Shown here: positions 25,400-35,620 of the stretch, piece by piece
How positions within the stretch are numbered: the first letter of the stretch is position 1
Layout of the letters: the number at the start of each line of letters is the position of its first letter
Origin: Alisma plantago-aquatica
Taxonomy: Eukaryota > Streptophyta > Magnoliopsida > Alismatales > Alismataceae
DNA length: 64,000 nt
Assembly (NCBI GenBank): GCA_963693085.1
Contig: OY856409.1
Coordinates: forward strand, 502,914,303-502,978,302
Direction: 5' to 3'
Notes under the pieces: generated by a model
The model's database searches: none
Told to the model about the DNA's origin: nothing
Seen by the model: the letters and a program-made list of their open reading frames with translations, nothing else
Program-made: the position numbers and the translations under genes

Positions 25400-25932
25400 T
25401 AACCCTTTAAAAGGATTTCATCCTCGAAATCTCAAGCAAAAAGAGAAGGGTGAGTACGTAGCATTTCATCTCTCAACTCCCAAGTGGTTTCTTCCAGACC
25501 ATGATATTTCTACAAAACTTTTACTAGCTCAATCTCTTTGTTCTTCAACTGCTTTACTCAGGAGTCCATGATCTTCATAGGTAGCTCTTCAGAGGTTAGA
25601 TTCTCATATATCTCCAAAGGCTCAACAGTAAGCACATGAGAAGAGTCCTTCACATACTTCTTCAGCACAGAAACATGGAACACATTATGAATCTTATCAT
25701 AGGAAGGAGGTAAACCTAAGAGGTATGCACAACCTCCAACCTTATCCAAGATTTCAAATGGTCCAACATAGCGGGGACTCAACTTGCCTTTAAATTTAGA
25801 TCTAGCAATAGAACATATAGGATTGATCTTCAGAAATGCATAGTCACATACTAGAAAGTTAACATCAGACCTTTTCTTATCAGTATACATCTTCTGTCGA
25901 TCTTGAGCAGATTTCATGTGTTTCTTTATCAA
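25400..25932 (-). pseudogene. G2 integrase C-terminus and chromodomain-like segment
   Basis: The 124-codon frame (25558-25932) contains [33 protein letters not shown] and [16 protein letters not shown], matching the distal part of chromoviral integrases. Across a TAG the reading continues as VKQLKNKEIELVKVLWKYHG and EETTWELRDEMLRTHP (about 25450-25557), the chromodomain-like end. A purine-rich run (minus strand AAAGGGTTAGAG, 25398-25409) then precedes the LTR boundary. Confidence 0.8.
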
Positions 25933-26525
25933 CTATACCTTTTCTATCATCATTTGCATGTCATCGGTCTTCACTAGAGAACGTTCTCTGACATCATCCC
26001 AATGCAAAGGTGAACGACATGGTCTACCATAGAGATATTCAAATCTTGGAGAAGCACAAATAGCATCCTTCTTGCGACTTAAAGCATGAGCTATGACATT
26101 TGCTTTACTGGGATGATAGGTGATGGTGAAGTCATAATCTTTGAGATATTCCATCCACCTTTTTTTTGTAGATTTAGATCCTTCTGTGTCAACATGTACC
26201 TCAAGATTTTATGGTCAGAGAAAACTTAAAAATTCACACCATAGAGATAGTGTCGCCAGATTTTCAGAGCACGAATGATGGAAGCAAACTCTAAATCATG
26301 TGTAGGCCAATTAGCTTCATTCAGTTTCAATTGGTGGGAAGCATAGGCAATCACATTTCCGTCTTACATCAAAACACACCCTAAGCCTTGTTTAGAAGCA
26401 TCAGTGTAGATGACATAGGGTATGCCTTCAACAGGAAAGGCAAGAATGGGAGTAGAAGTCAAACACTACTTCAGCTTTTAGAAACTGTTCTCACATTCTG
26501 GTATCCAAGAGAACTTGGCCTCCTT
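25933..26525 (-). pseudogene. G2 RNase H fused by deletion to distal integrase
   Basis: RNase H blocks include [32 protein letters not shown] and [12 protein letters not shown], broken by stops. The frame 25933-26154 continues from YLKDYDFTITYHPSKANVI through HALSRKKDAICAS straight into PRFEYLYGRPCRSPL. The latter normally lies at the end of the integrase core. The HHCC domain and the D, D and E catalytic blocks, roughly 1 kb in intact relatives such as G4, are missing at about 26060. Confidence 0.85.
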
Positions 26526-27390
26526 TCACGTCAGCTTGGTTAAAGGCAAGGCCAACTCATAGAAGCTCTTGATAAACCTTCGATAGTAACCTACTAAGCT
26601 GAGGAAACTATGAATCTCTGAGGGATTCTTTGGAGATTTCCACTTGGTCACAGCTTCTACCTTTACAGGATCAATAGTTATATGTCCAAAAAAAATCACA
26701 TGACCCAACATCACTTCCTTTATCCAGAGCTCACACTTTGATAATTTTGCATAGAGTTAATTTTCTCACAATGTGTTGAGTACAATCCACAGATGCTCGC
26801 GATATTGTTCTATTTTCTTAGAATAAACAAAAACATCATCAATAAATATCACCACAGACTTGCCAAGATATGGGCGGAACAGTTGGTTCATCAAGTCCAT
26901 GAAGGAAGTAGGGGCATTTGTCAAGCTAAAAGGCATGACCATGAATTTGTAATGCCCATAGCAAGTTCAGAATGCCGTCTTTGAGACATCCTCATCCTTC
27001 ATGCACATTAGTAGTAGCCACTTCGCAGATCCATCTTGGAGAACACAGTGGCTGACTTCAGTTGGTCGAACAAGTCATCAATGCGAGGAAAAGGATAATG
27101 GCTGTTCACCGTCACTTGGTTAAGCATGTGGTAGTCCATACACATCTACATCAAACCATCCTTCTTCTTCTTCACGAACAGGATATGGGCTCCCCAAGGT
27201 GAAATACTGGTATGGATGAAGCCCATGTCGAGAATCTCTTCTAGCTGCTTCTTCAATTTAGCAAGCTCGGTAGGGGCCAAGCGGTAAGGTAGATTCAATA
27301 TTGGTGATGTTTTGCGTACAAGCTCGATGGTGAACTCCACCTCCCGAGTTGGTGGCAAATCGAGTTACTCCTCGGGAAAGATGTCTGGGA
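26526..27390 (-). pseudogene. G2 reverse transcriptase (broken)
   Basis: The entry block is at 27146-27358: [33 protein letters not shown] and [13 protein letters not shown]. Then [20 protein letters not shown] follows in the same region, and pieces of the catalytic box in shifted frames (about 26830-26870). The C-terminal block VKVEAVTKWKSPKNPSEIHSF with GYYRRFIKSF is at 26526-26714. Several stops and frameshifts are present. Confidence 0.8.
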
Positions 27391-27469
27391 AGTCATTCAC
27401 CACATCTACGTGGTCAAGAGAAGGAGGTGTAGCCTCGAGGACTATAGAGGCTAAGAAAGCTATACACCC

Positions 27470-27961
27470 TTACGAGACTAGCTTTTCAGCTTTGATGGTG
27501 GAGATAACAAATTGTCGATAATCTCGCTTCCTACCCTTGACACACAATCTTCTCTCAATAGGATGTGAAAAACTAACCTTTGATTCTTCACAAAACAAAA
27601 CAACTTTGTACCTCTTCAACCAATCCATTCCTAGGATGACATAAAAGGTAATCATGTCGAGCAAGATGAAATCTGAGGGAAACATTATACTAGATATACA
27701 GAGGTCCATGGTTTGAGTTTGGAGATATGAATAGCAGATCTTACCACTAGGGGTTTTTACATCTAATATATGATCCATATACTCAAATTCTATTTCTAAC
27801 ATAGAAGCAAGCTGGCAGGATATGAAGGTATTGGACGAGCCAGAATCAAATAGTGCCTTTATAGGATGCATATTAAGATGTAAGGTACCTTCAATAACTT
27901 CATTATCTTTTCCTGCTTGCTTAACATTGAGAGCAAACAGTCTCCCATTCCACCTCTCCAC
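27470..27961 (-). pseudogene. G2 aspartic protease (163-codon open frame)
   Basis: The frame has ALNVKQAGKDNEVIEGTLHL, then the active site LFDSGSSNTFIS with an intact D-S-G triad, and then VILGMDWLKRYKVVLF, the standard second motif of gypsy proteases. It is one of the better kept domains in G2. It lies between the gag zinc knuckles and the RT entry block. Confidence 0.85.
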
Positions 27962-27984
27962 TGACAGTCACCTCAGGTTCTGGT

Positions 27985-29047
27985 TGTTGTTGTTATTATT
28001 TTGTAGAGGTGGATTTTTCCTTGGTTGTTGCCGCTGCGGGGCATTATTCTGTCCCTACTGGAAATGGGGGCAAATTGGTCGGATATCCCCAACTTATCCA
28101 CACTTGTGGCAGGTCAAAGGAGGTCAGTTATCTCTATGAGCCGTTGCATTGTTGACAGGACATCTCCCTGGAGAATGGTGGTGAGATCACCTATTGCACT
28201 GATCACATCTGCGATTCTCATTTTGGGTAGGGTTCTTCCTCTTGTTGTTGTTGTACCCATTACTATGTCCATAGTATTGAAATCTTGGGTAGGAATCGAT
28301 GATCAGGGCCTTATCCACCATCTACTGGAAGGTGAGTGGAAGTTGCGGAATAAGACTTCGGCCCACCTGGAAGTTCAGGCCCTCCAAGAACAATGTTGCC
28401 CTTCTCTTAGCTCCAAGGTCGGTGGCATAGCATTCTAGAAGTAGGAATCATTGAATGTAGTCGACCACACTCATGCTTCCCTATATGAGGGTGTAGAACT
28501 CAGCTTCCTTCTTCCTCAGGATGGTGGGACAGATGTACTTCTCCCTAAAGAGCTTCAGGAACTAGTCCCACTCTATGGTAGAGGTGTCTCAAGTGCAGGC
28601 GACACCATTCCACCAGACACATGACGGTCTGTCCAATACATATGTTGCAGACCAAACCTTCCGATGAGAAGGGCATGACATACCCTCAAAGGTTTGATCC
28701 AAAGCCAACACCCAGTCATCGGCTTTATCCACCTTGTTGTGTTCACTTTCACCCTTGAAGTAGGGTGGCTGCATCTTTATGAAGTCGGTGAGGGAGCACT
28801 CCCTCAGCTTGTTGGCATTGGCGGCCACTGTGTGGAGCTGTCCCATCATGATGGAGAGCAACTGGCGCAACATTGCCAGCTCTTGCTCCAATGTGAAGGC
28901 GGGGGTGCCCGAAGTAGTAGGGTTGACCACATTATGGCCGGTAGGAGTCACATGAGTGTTTCCCACATTGGAGTCATTAGGGTTCAACTCCTTTCCCTTG
29001 TTCTTGTTGTCGAACAAGTCACCTATCCTGAAAGGTAGGGTTGACAT
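27985..29047 (-). pseudogene. G2 gag (broken)
   Basis: The start MSTLPFRIGDLFDNK is at 29047. The first frame runs to 28589 with LRECSLTDFIKMQPPYFKG, DDWVLALDQTFEGMSC and a WWNG end. Further blocks follow after TAG/TAA stops. Two zinc-knuckle regions lie at about 28160-28220 (CDQCNR...SPGRC) and about 28070-28105 (CHKCG, stop, VGDIRPIC). In the second the histidine is aspartate and a stop interrupts, so it is non-functional. Confidence 0.8.
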
Positions 29048-29307
29048 ATTAAGTTCCCAGGAGTATTTGAATCATAGATGAGAAAATAATAGAAGCATAG
29101 AAGAGAAAAGAATATCTAGAATGATATTTCCTAAAAGCATACTGTTTTGGGAAATTTGTATCAGTTCATGCCAGGCCATTATTATATGGGCATAGGAGTC
29201 CTCATAAACCAAGCTAATGGTGCGGAGGAAAATATTGCCAGCCCCCAAAACCCTGATCCATTCTAGACACCTTTGCTTCAACTTCATGTCCTAATAATTT
29301 CCTAAAG

Positions 29308-29319
29308 GCTCTGATACCA
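29308..29319 (-). promoter_or_regulatory. G2 primer-binding site
   Basis: On the minus strand this reads TGGTATCAGAGC, a perfect match to the complement of the initiator Met tRNA 3' end. It directly follows the LTR end at 29320. Confidence 0.95.
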
Positions 29320-32079
29320 TGCTGTAGAGAGGCGAGATCACCTCCTTATCAAAATTTATAGGAAGTACAAAACATCCATCTTTTTAAAAAGACAAAACAT
29401 ATTGAGGGATGCATGCATAATATTTGAAGTAAATAAGCATGCACCAGATACATTATAAAATGTCAATAGCAACAGAAATAAAGGTACTAAGCCTATTACA
29501 TGGCTTTCGTTGTTCATTACATGGTTGTTCCCAAAATAACAAGATAACAAAAAAAGGATTTAGCAATAGAAACCTAGACATCCTTTCAGAGAGCTTGAGA
29601 TCTACTCCTGAGATGACTTCCTTCAAACTTCTCCTTCTCCTTGCTCAGCACCAGCACCTGGGTGGTTGGGAAAGCACCTAGCAAAAGGGTAAAGAAAAAA
29701 AGGTATGTGTCACAAAACTAGTCTAGGATAACAAGATAAGTAAAGCAAATAAGAACAGGTCGGGGTTCATCATAAGATAAAGATAACAAGAGTATGAGGC
29801 TATATTCAAAAGAAACTTGCCATTAACAATTATATTAAAAAGGATTTGCATGTAAGATAATTATGTCTACCTAACTAAGTAGGGTTGAGGCACCTACCGG
29901 GCCTCTAACCTATAGGTGAGGGAATAATAAGACATTCCCAGTCACCTACACAATTATATAGGGGAGAATAAAAACATTCCCCAGGTCGATTAAATGCATG
30001 CCCTCTGTGGGTGGTTGTACATAAGTACCACTACTTTAAATTAAATAGAGCATAAATCTACATGCTAGAAAAGTAGTCATGGCAAGGGTAGTCATAATAT
30101 TCAATAAGCATGGTAGTGGGGTATAAGACCCAAACAAGAAGAAATTATAATATGATTTGAGGCATGAACAACATTAGGATTCAAGAATAGAAGATTTAGG
30201 GTTCATTTAAGCCTCATTAGGGAAATATAGGGTTTGGCTACAATTATCCCAACATAGGGTGTAAGGAATGCACATACCTCTCTTACTTATATCAATTACT
30301 AACTTTCATCATTTTAATTGAGTCCAAGTTCCACTTTGCCTAGTTTCAATGTATTAACATGTATTAGAGTACATAGTGCACATTAATGTATGTAAACCCT
30401 AATTTTAGAAATTTTTATCAAAACTCATATTTAGATTTTGAAAATATCACCAATGAACTTATTAGGTTCTCCTGATGAAGAAAACATATTTTTATGTTAA
30501 TTTTGGAGTTATGATGATTAAGTTGTAATTTTTATGGATTTTATGCATCAAATTTATTTAACAAAAACCACCCTTCATCAAACCATGAAATAAAACCTTG
30601 AAAATATTTTTATTAGATAGATATTAATTCTCCAATTCCAAAATATATTTATTTGTCAAATTTGGATAAGTGGATTAGAGGATATCAATTTGTCAATACT
30701 TACCAATAGGAAATTGCCACATCATCAAATCGATTGAGATAATTGAAGAGAGAGGGAGTGGGAGAAAACACCATTTGACCTAAGATCAGGTTTGAAGTTT
30801 CATAGGTAACTAAAATAGAGCTGCTAGAGAAGGTAAAACAACAAGAAACCAAAACCTTAGAAGAACATGGTAAAAAGATATGGAAATCATACATTTTAAA
30901 CATAGAAGCATGAGTTTTAAGCATGTAGTAAGCAATATATGAGAAGGGGGAAACAAAACTTGCCTCTAGGAAGGTAAGAAGGTACAAATAGCAAGGATCC
31001 TGAGATTAAAAGGCCTAGTTACTCCAAGCCAAGCTACTTTCTTGAGAAAAGATCACCTTCTCCACTTTAGAGGTGCAAACCCTAGCAAAAGAGCATGGAG
31101 ATGAGATGTTTTAGGGTTCTAGGTGGAGTTTTACCATGTAAGGTCATGGTTTCTACCTGGAAGAGGGTGGGAGGAATACTAACAACATGAAAATAGGGAA
31201 GGAAAGGAGGATACTTACTAGTTTTGGTCAAAATCACCAAGGAGGAGGTTAAGAAATCCTAAATGGAGAAAATTGGAATGCTAGGAGCCTTTTTCACCAA
31301 GGTAGGCACCCTCTTTTACCTTGGGATAGAAACTTCATAGCCAAACATAGAAGGTATGATTCTATAAGATGGGGGAAAGATAATTAGAGGATTGCTTCTT
31401 GGATTGGGAGGTGGGAAGGGGTAGGCTTGGCTTTATGAAGAAGGGGGCAATCATGAGGTGTTTATGGGACTTTATCCATGCAAGAGGACAGATCATAGAG
31501 ACTTCTTGTATATCCAAGGTCAGTCCTAAAATCCCATGTATGCTTATAGGCCATCCCCACCATCCTCCAATCAAAGAAATAACCCCATTCGTTGATAGCT
31601 TTTAGAGATCAACTCATTTATAAAGAGGGTAATCCCTATATTGCCCTTGGAGAGAAACACCTTCAAACGAAGGTGAAACCAGGTTTCCCATGGATTAAAA
31701 TCTTGAGAAAGGTAAGGTAATATCTAAGGATTAAAATTCAGGTGATAATTTGCAAAGAAAACCTCCAAATTGGGTAAATTGCATAAAAGTCCAGAATATA
31801 CCTAAAATTGCATAACTTGCCAAACCAAATTTGAAACTTAGGCTCATTTTATATTTTAAAATCATATAAAAAAGTTACATTAAGGTTTAGATCACTTAAA
31901 TAAGCTTTTACTGAGGTATTTGTGCATAAACCCTTATATTGGTACAATTAGTGAATAAATATTCACTAAACCACTATAAATTCCACTAATTAAACATGAA
32001 CGACATAAAGGACAGAAATGAAAGGGAAACTTGGGAAAAAAATTACATGGATATTACATATAATATTCGTTATGTTACA
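29320..32079 (-). repeat. G2 5' LTR
   Basis: One edge is fixed by the perfect primer site. The other is at TGTAACATAACG (minus strand), ending at 32079, beyond which C1 LTR sequence resumes. A homologous LTR occurs at 35621-38506. A minus-strand TATA-like box (TATAAATG) lies at 31615-31622 and is conserved in the second copy. Paired hairpins lie at 29883-29910 and 29915-29946. Confidence 0.85.
29883..29946. repeat. Twin hairpins in G2 LTR
   Basis: GGTTGAGGC pairs with GCCTCTAACC (9 pairs, one bulged T). Next, GGTGA-GGGAAT pairs with ATTCCC-AG-TCACC (11 pairs with a 2-base bulge). Both recur at the same place in the 35621-38506 LTR. Confidence 0.7.
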
Positions 32080-32868
32080 AACACCCCCAGGTATAAATAG
32101 GACCCCTTGGAGTTCATTTCAAGTTTTCTCATTCATGCTATTTTTGGTCCTTGCTATAGTTGAGTGTTATACAACCCATTGAACCTCTTTCTCTGTCTCA
32201 TTTACAAAGCATTTTGTGATTATGAGTGAGTTAGGCATGTTATAATAGAGCTACCTCCATGTGCTTTTAAAGCTCTCATTCCTTCCATCTTCCCAATCCC
32301 CTTTCTCAAAGATCAAAGGTTGAAGCAAACTACTCTGAGTGAAGGTGAAGTTGTTGGTCTTCTTCAAGGTTGAAAAGAGGTGAAGATCTTCTCCAGATGA
32401 AAGAGAAGAGTAAGGCAAATATTCAATAAGAGTGGGTAATTCCTTCAAGGCCAAAGACTTGATGCAGGTGTGGGTAAGTCCTTGTTGAAGGCTAAAGACA
32501 TCTACATCAAGTGGGTAAGTCCTTGTGTAGGTGAAAGACTCTTGTCTTGAGTAGGTAAGTCCTTGGATGTATGGTGGTCTCTTTGTATCTCTTATGATGG
32601 AATATAAGTATACATGGGTTGCAAAGTCCTAGAGGTTGACCTCTCTAGGTAGTGGATTGACTATCTCCTAGTTTGGAGATTGCAACCACTCTAACCACCT
32701 TGTCTGAGTGGATGTTTCAATCTCTCTCATCGTTGCTTTGCTTGCTTAGATCGGACTACAAATTATACTTAAGATTTTGGTTTCAATTGATATAATTTTA
32801 AGGTCTAACTATTCTTGTGAGAATTTTGAATCTCTATTCACCACCCCTCTAGCGCCCTAGATCCAATA
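32080..32868 (+). repeat. C1 3' LTR, right part only
   Basis: This aligns with 17440-18227 over its whole length, with shared blocks such as TTGGTCCTTGCTATAGTTGAG and AAGGTGAAGTTGTTGGTCTT. It keeps a TATA box (TATAAATA at 32092-32099) that is degraded in the 5' copy. The end CCAATA corresponds to CCAACA of the 5' LTR. The left part is missing where G2 begins. Confidence 0.85.
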
Positions 32869-33005
32869 AATGTTAGGTGGACAATAATCCATTGTCTCTA
32901 ATGGATTACATTACTAACATCATAATCAATGTCATATGTTGATGGTTGTGGCTTTGGGTTGTGGAAATATTGTGTGTGTGCTACATATTATAAGTACATG
33001 GTGTA

Positions 33006-33050
<45 letters not shown>

Positions 33051-33714
33051 GAAATCCCTCAAAAAATATTAAATCATAGATGCATTCCAATATAAACCAC
33101 ACATGGAAACCTTTATTGACAATGTGTGAGCCTGCCAAAGAGTGGTATTGTCTATGCTAGAGATGTGTGAGAATATATATTTACATCTATCATAGTAGGG
33201 TGCATATTCTTTTGTGTTGGCCTTTGGGTCAAAATTAACTAGGTATCTTAATATGAATATGTACTTAGAGGCATATAGATGGTTATGACCAAGGGTTGTG
33301 CATCAATCTATTTGAGTGTTGCATTAGATGCAATTCACAGTTATTTCCTACCTAGATAATCAAGTTGTGGGTGATCAACCAAAGTTGACTCATGTCTTGA
33401 TGAAATAAAGATCATGTCCCACTAGAAGATTGTTCATACAAACTTCTAAATTTATAGAAAGGGTCATCGGTTTGATTATAAAATAGTGGAAGTGATATAT
33501 GATTCAAAACCAAATAACTATCAATTAAAGGTTTTCAAATCAAAATAGTAACTCTTGCACATATTTCTTGTATGAAATGACAAAGATTAACAACTAGTTT
33601 TTGTTGCATTTAGCCTTTGATAAGGAAACTTAATGGAGATATCTTTCATGACTAGTTTAGATTATGAGAATTGTTCTAACACATGAGCATAAGACTTATG
33701 TCCTAAATACACCA
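32869..33714. other. Unassigned DNA with AT microsatellite
   Basis: A pure TA run lies at 33013-33046. The rest shows no gene. It may include decayed 5' sequence of the copia relic that follows, but no boundary was seen. Confidence 0.45.
33013..33046. repeat. AT microsatellite
   Basis: An uninterrupted TA dinucleotide run. Confidence 0.95.
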
Positions 33715-34660
33715 GTACTACATGATCCATATTTAAATGTGGCTAAAGCATAAATGGAAGCTTATCGTAACCATTTTGATGATGCCATTGACATCAAGTG
33801 CCTTATGTTGTGCTCCATGAATCATGATCTTAAGAAGAAACATGAGAACATGGAAGTATTGGGATGGTAACATGTCTCGGTAATTTGTACCAAGAACAAG
33901 CAAGACAAGAGAGGCATGATGTCTCCAAGGCATTATTTAAGTACAATATGATAGAAGTTGATCCATTTGGGCCCCGTGTTCACAAGTTAATTGGGTATTT
34001 CAGAAGTCTAGAGAGACTAAGATTTATTTTAGGACAAGAATTAGCCACTATGTCATTTTTCAACCATTTTTGAATTCATATAGACAATTTTTCATGAATT
34101 AAAACATAAAAAAAATTGTCAAATTGTTGTCAGAGCTTCTTTCCTTGTTGAAAACAACTGATAGGAAAATGAAGAAAATAGGCCCAACCTAGTTTGATGG
34201 TCAACAAAGGAAAAGGAAAGTTCAAGGGTAAAGGCAAAGACAAGCAAAGTTTTAAGGCTAGACAAAAGTCTAAGTCTTTTGCACTTAAACAAAAGGAGTG
34301 GTCAGAGGAGGAAATTGTCACCAGGGTGATCATTAAGAAAGAAATGGTTCTCTCTTCCTATAGGAACTAGAGAACAAGAAACAAGGGATAGAGATCTCCT
34401 GGTATATATCTAATAGAGATTAATTTATCTACTTCTTCATCATGGAAATTACATATTGGATGTTGATCTCACATATGTTTAAATATGCATGTTCTGATAA
34501 GAAATAGACCCTTAAAGAAGAAATAGGTTGAACTATACATCACAAATGAAACAAGATTTTTTACTACTTCTATAGGCACCTACTATTTTTTATATCTAGT
34601 GGGCTTGTTATAGAGTTAGAGAACTGCTATTATATGTACATCTCATAACTAGAAATATCA
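33715..34660 (+). pseudogene. C3: relic of a second Ty1/copia gag-protease
   Basis: In shifting frames the sequence gives LMLCSMNHDLKKKHENME, then (33864-34073) LYQEQARQERHDVSKALFKY and RVHKLIGYFRSLERL. These are the UBN2 gag blocks of a copia lineage different from C1. Further on, Lys/Gly-rich nucleocapsid-like sequence (about 34195-34330), an EINLSTSSSW-like piece, the region expected to hold the protease active site (about 34440-34500) and GTYYFLYLVGLL-type sequence (about 34570-34620) follow. Multiple stops make it a clear relic. No LTR was paired with it. Confidence 0.65.
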
Positions 34661-35620
34661 TTTCTATTTCATATTTGGACAAATTTAGTAACAATAATGT
34701 CCTATTTATAAAGATGAGACCTTTTATGGTAGTGCCCCTATGTCTTACAGTATTTATTTATTAGATCTTTGAGAAAAATTTCTATAAAATAAATACTAAG
34801 AAGTTCAAACTTGATGACAAAAGCACCTTTTATTGGTAACAATGAAAGAGAAGATGACTTATTAAGACTCAAGGTCCTTTTACAATATAATATCGAGTGT
34901 TCCCCAAGTAATAAACATCTAGTTTCGTCATTTTTTTTCTTTTTTCTCGATGTGTGGGGATATAATCTTGAAGCTTCCAACTAAAACCCTAATCCTTGGC
35001 TTTTGAGTATAAATAGACCCTCATACCCACCATTCACATACACACACCTTTGACTCTCCTAGAGCTAGAGAGATAACCATGTCCCATTTTAATTTCAATC
35101 TTTTGAGTAACTAAACGATCCTTCCTCTAGCACAACTATTTTCTAAATATCGATAAGCCACATAATAGTAATCAAAACTTCTCTCATTTGCATATCTAAT
35201 CATAAATATTTTAATCTACATAATTGCTCATAATTTCTTATCTAAGCTACATATACTTTCCTAAAGAATGAATAAGTGATCAACTATACACAACCTCTTT
35301 ATTAATAAGCTAGGTATGACTTCCATATATTCTTCCATATTATCCTTCAATTTTGAGTTTAAAGGTTTTAGACAATAATCAAGCATTTCTTTGGATTCCA
35401 ATCCTATTGTCTTTTGGTTCCCTTTCACTTATTTCTCTCTATTATTTGAGTCATGTGATATTGTTGGAAAGTGGAATTCCATCAAACATTTCTAAGGTGA
35501 CTAGAAGCATGTTTCACTGATGCCTGTAGCCAGTAAAGAGGAAAGGTTATTTAATTGGTTCCACTCCCTACAATTTTTTTTTTGAAGAATTAACATCCAT
35601 TCCAAACACACTCAACGGTA
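34661..35620. other. Unassigned DNA with promoter-like block
   Basis: TATAAATA at 35008-35015, followed by a C/A-rich start-like region with short CA repeats, looks like an LTR or gene promoter. No coding region in either direction was recognised after it. It could be the remaining LTR of C3, but this was not shown. Confidence 0.35.

Larger units (their letters stand above)
25387..32079 (-). mobile_element. G2: minus-strand Ty3/gypsy element lacking integrase core and 3' LTR
   Basis: Reading right to left: 5' LTR (29320-32079), primer site (29308-29319), gag, protease, RT, RNase H, then directly the integrase C-terminal and chromodomain-like part, and a short purine tract. About eight bases of what would be the 3' LTR remain at 25387-25393. 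It is nested in C1. The lost integrase core means it cannot move by itself. Confidence 0.85.
16799..32868 (+). mobile_element. C1: SIRE/Maximus-like Ty1/copia element, interrupted by G2
   Basis: The order is 5' LTR, initiator-Met-type primer site, a long gag with two zinc-knuckle regions and coiled coil, protease, integrase, RT, RNase H and then an additional ORF region after pol. Integrase before RT defines copia. The long gag with LWDKL-type UBN2 motifs and the extra 3' ORF fit the SIRE/Maximus lineage. Minus-strand G2 occupies 25387-32079. The last part of the C1 LTR reappears at about 32080-32868, aligned with 17440-18227, so G2 inserted into or next to the C1 3' LTR. Flanking DNA was then lost. 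Confidence 0.8.

Noticed and set aside
27822..28438. Plus-strand frames of 105 and 137 codons opposite G2 gag/protease
   Set aside because: They are antisense shadows of the minus-strand G2 polyprotein.
16730..32882. TTAGGTGGAC occurs on both sides of C1 (16730-16739 and 32873-32882), looking like a target duplication
   Set aside because: It is 10 bp, too long for a copia duplication. The left copy lies about 60 bases before the inferred LTR start and the right copy a few bases after the LTR end, so the geometry does not fit. It is probably chance, or the left LTR boundary is wrong.
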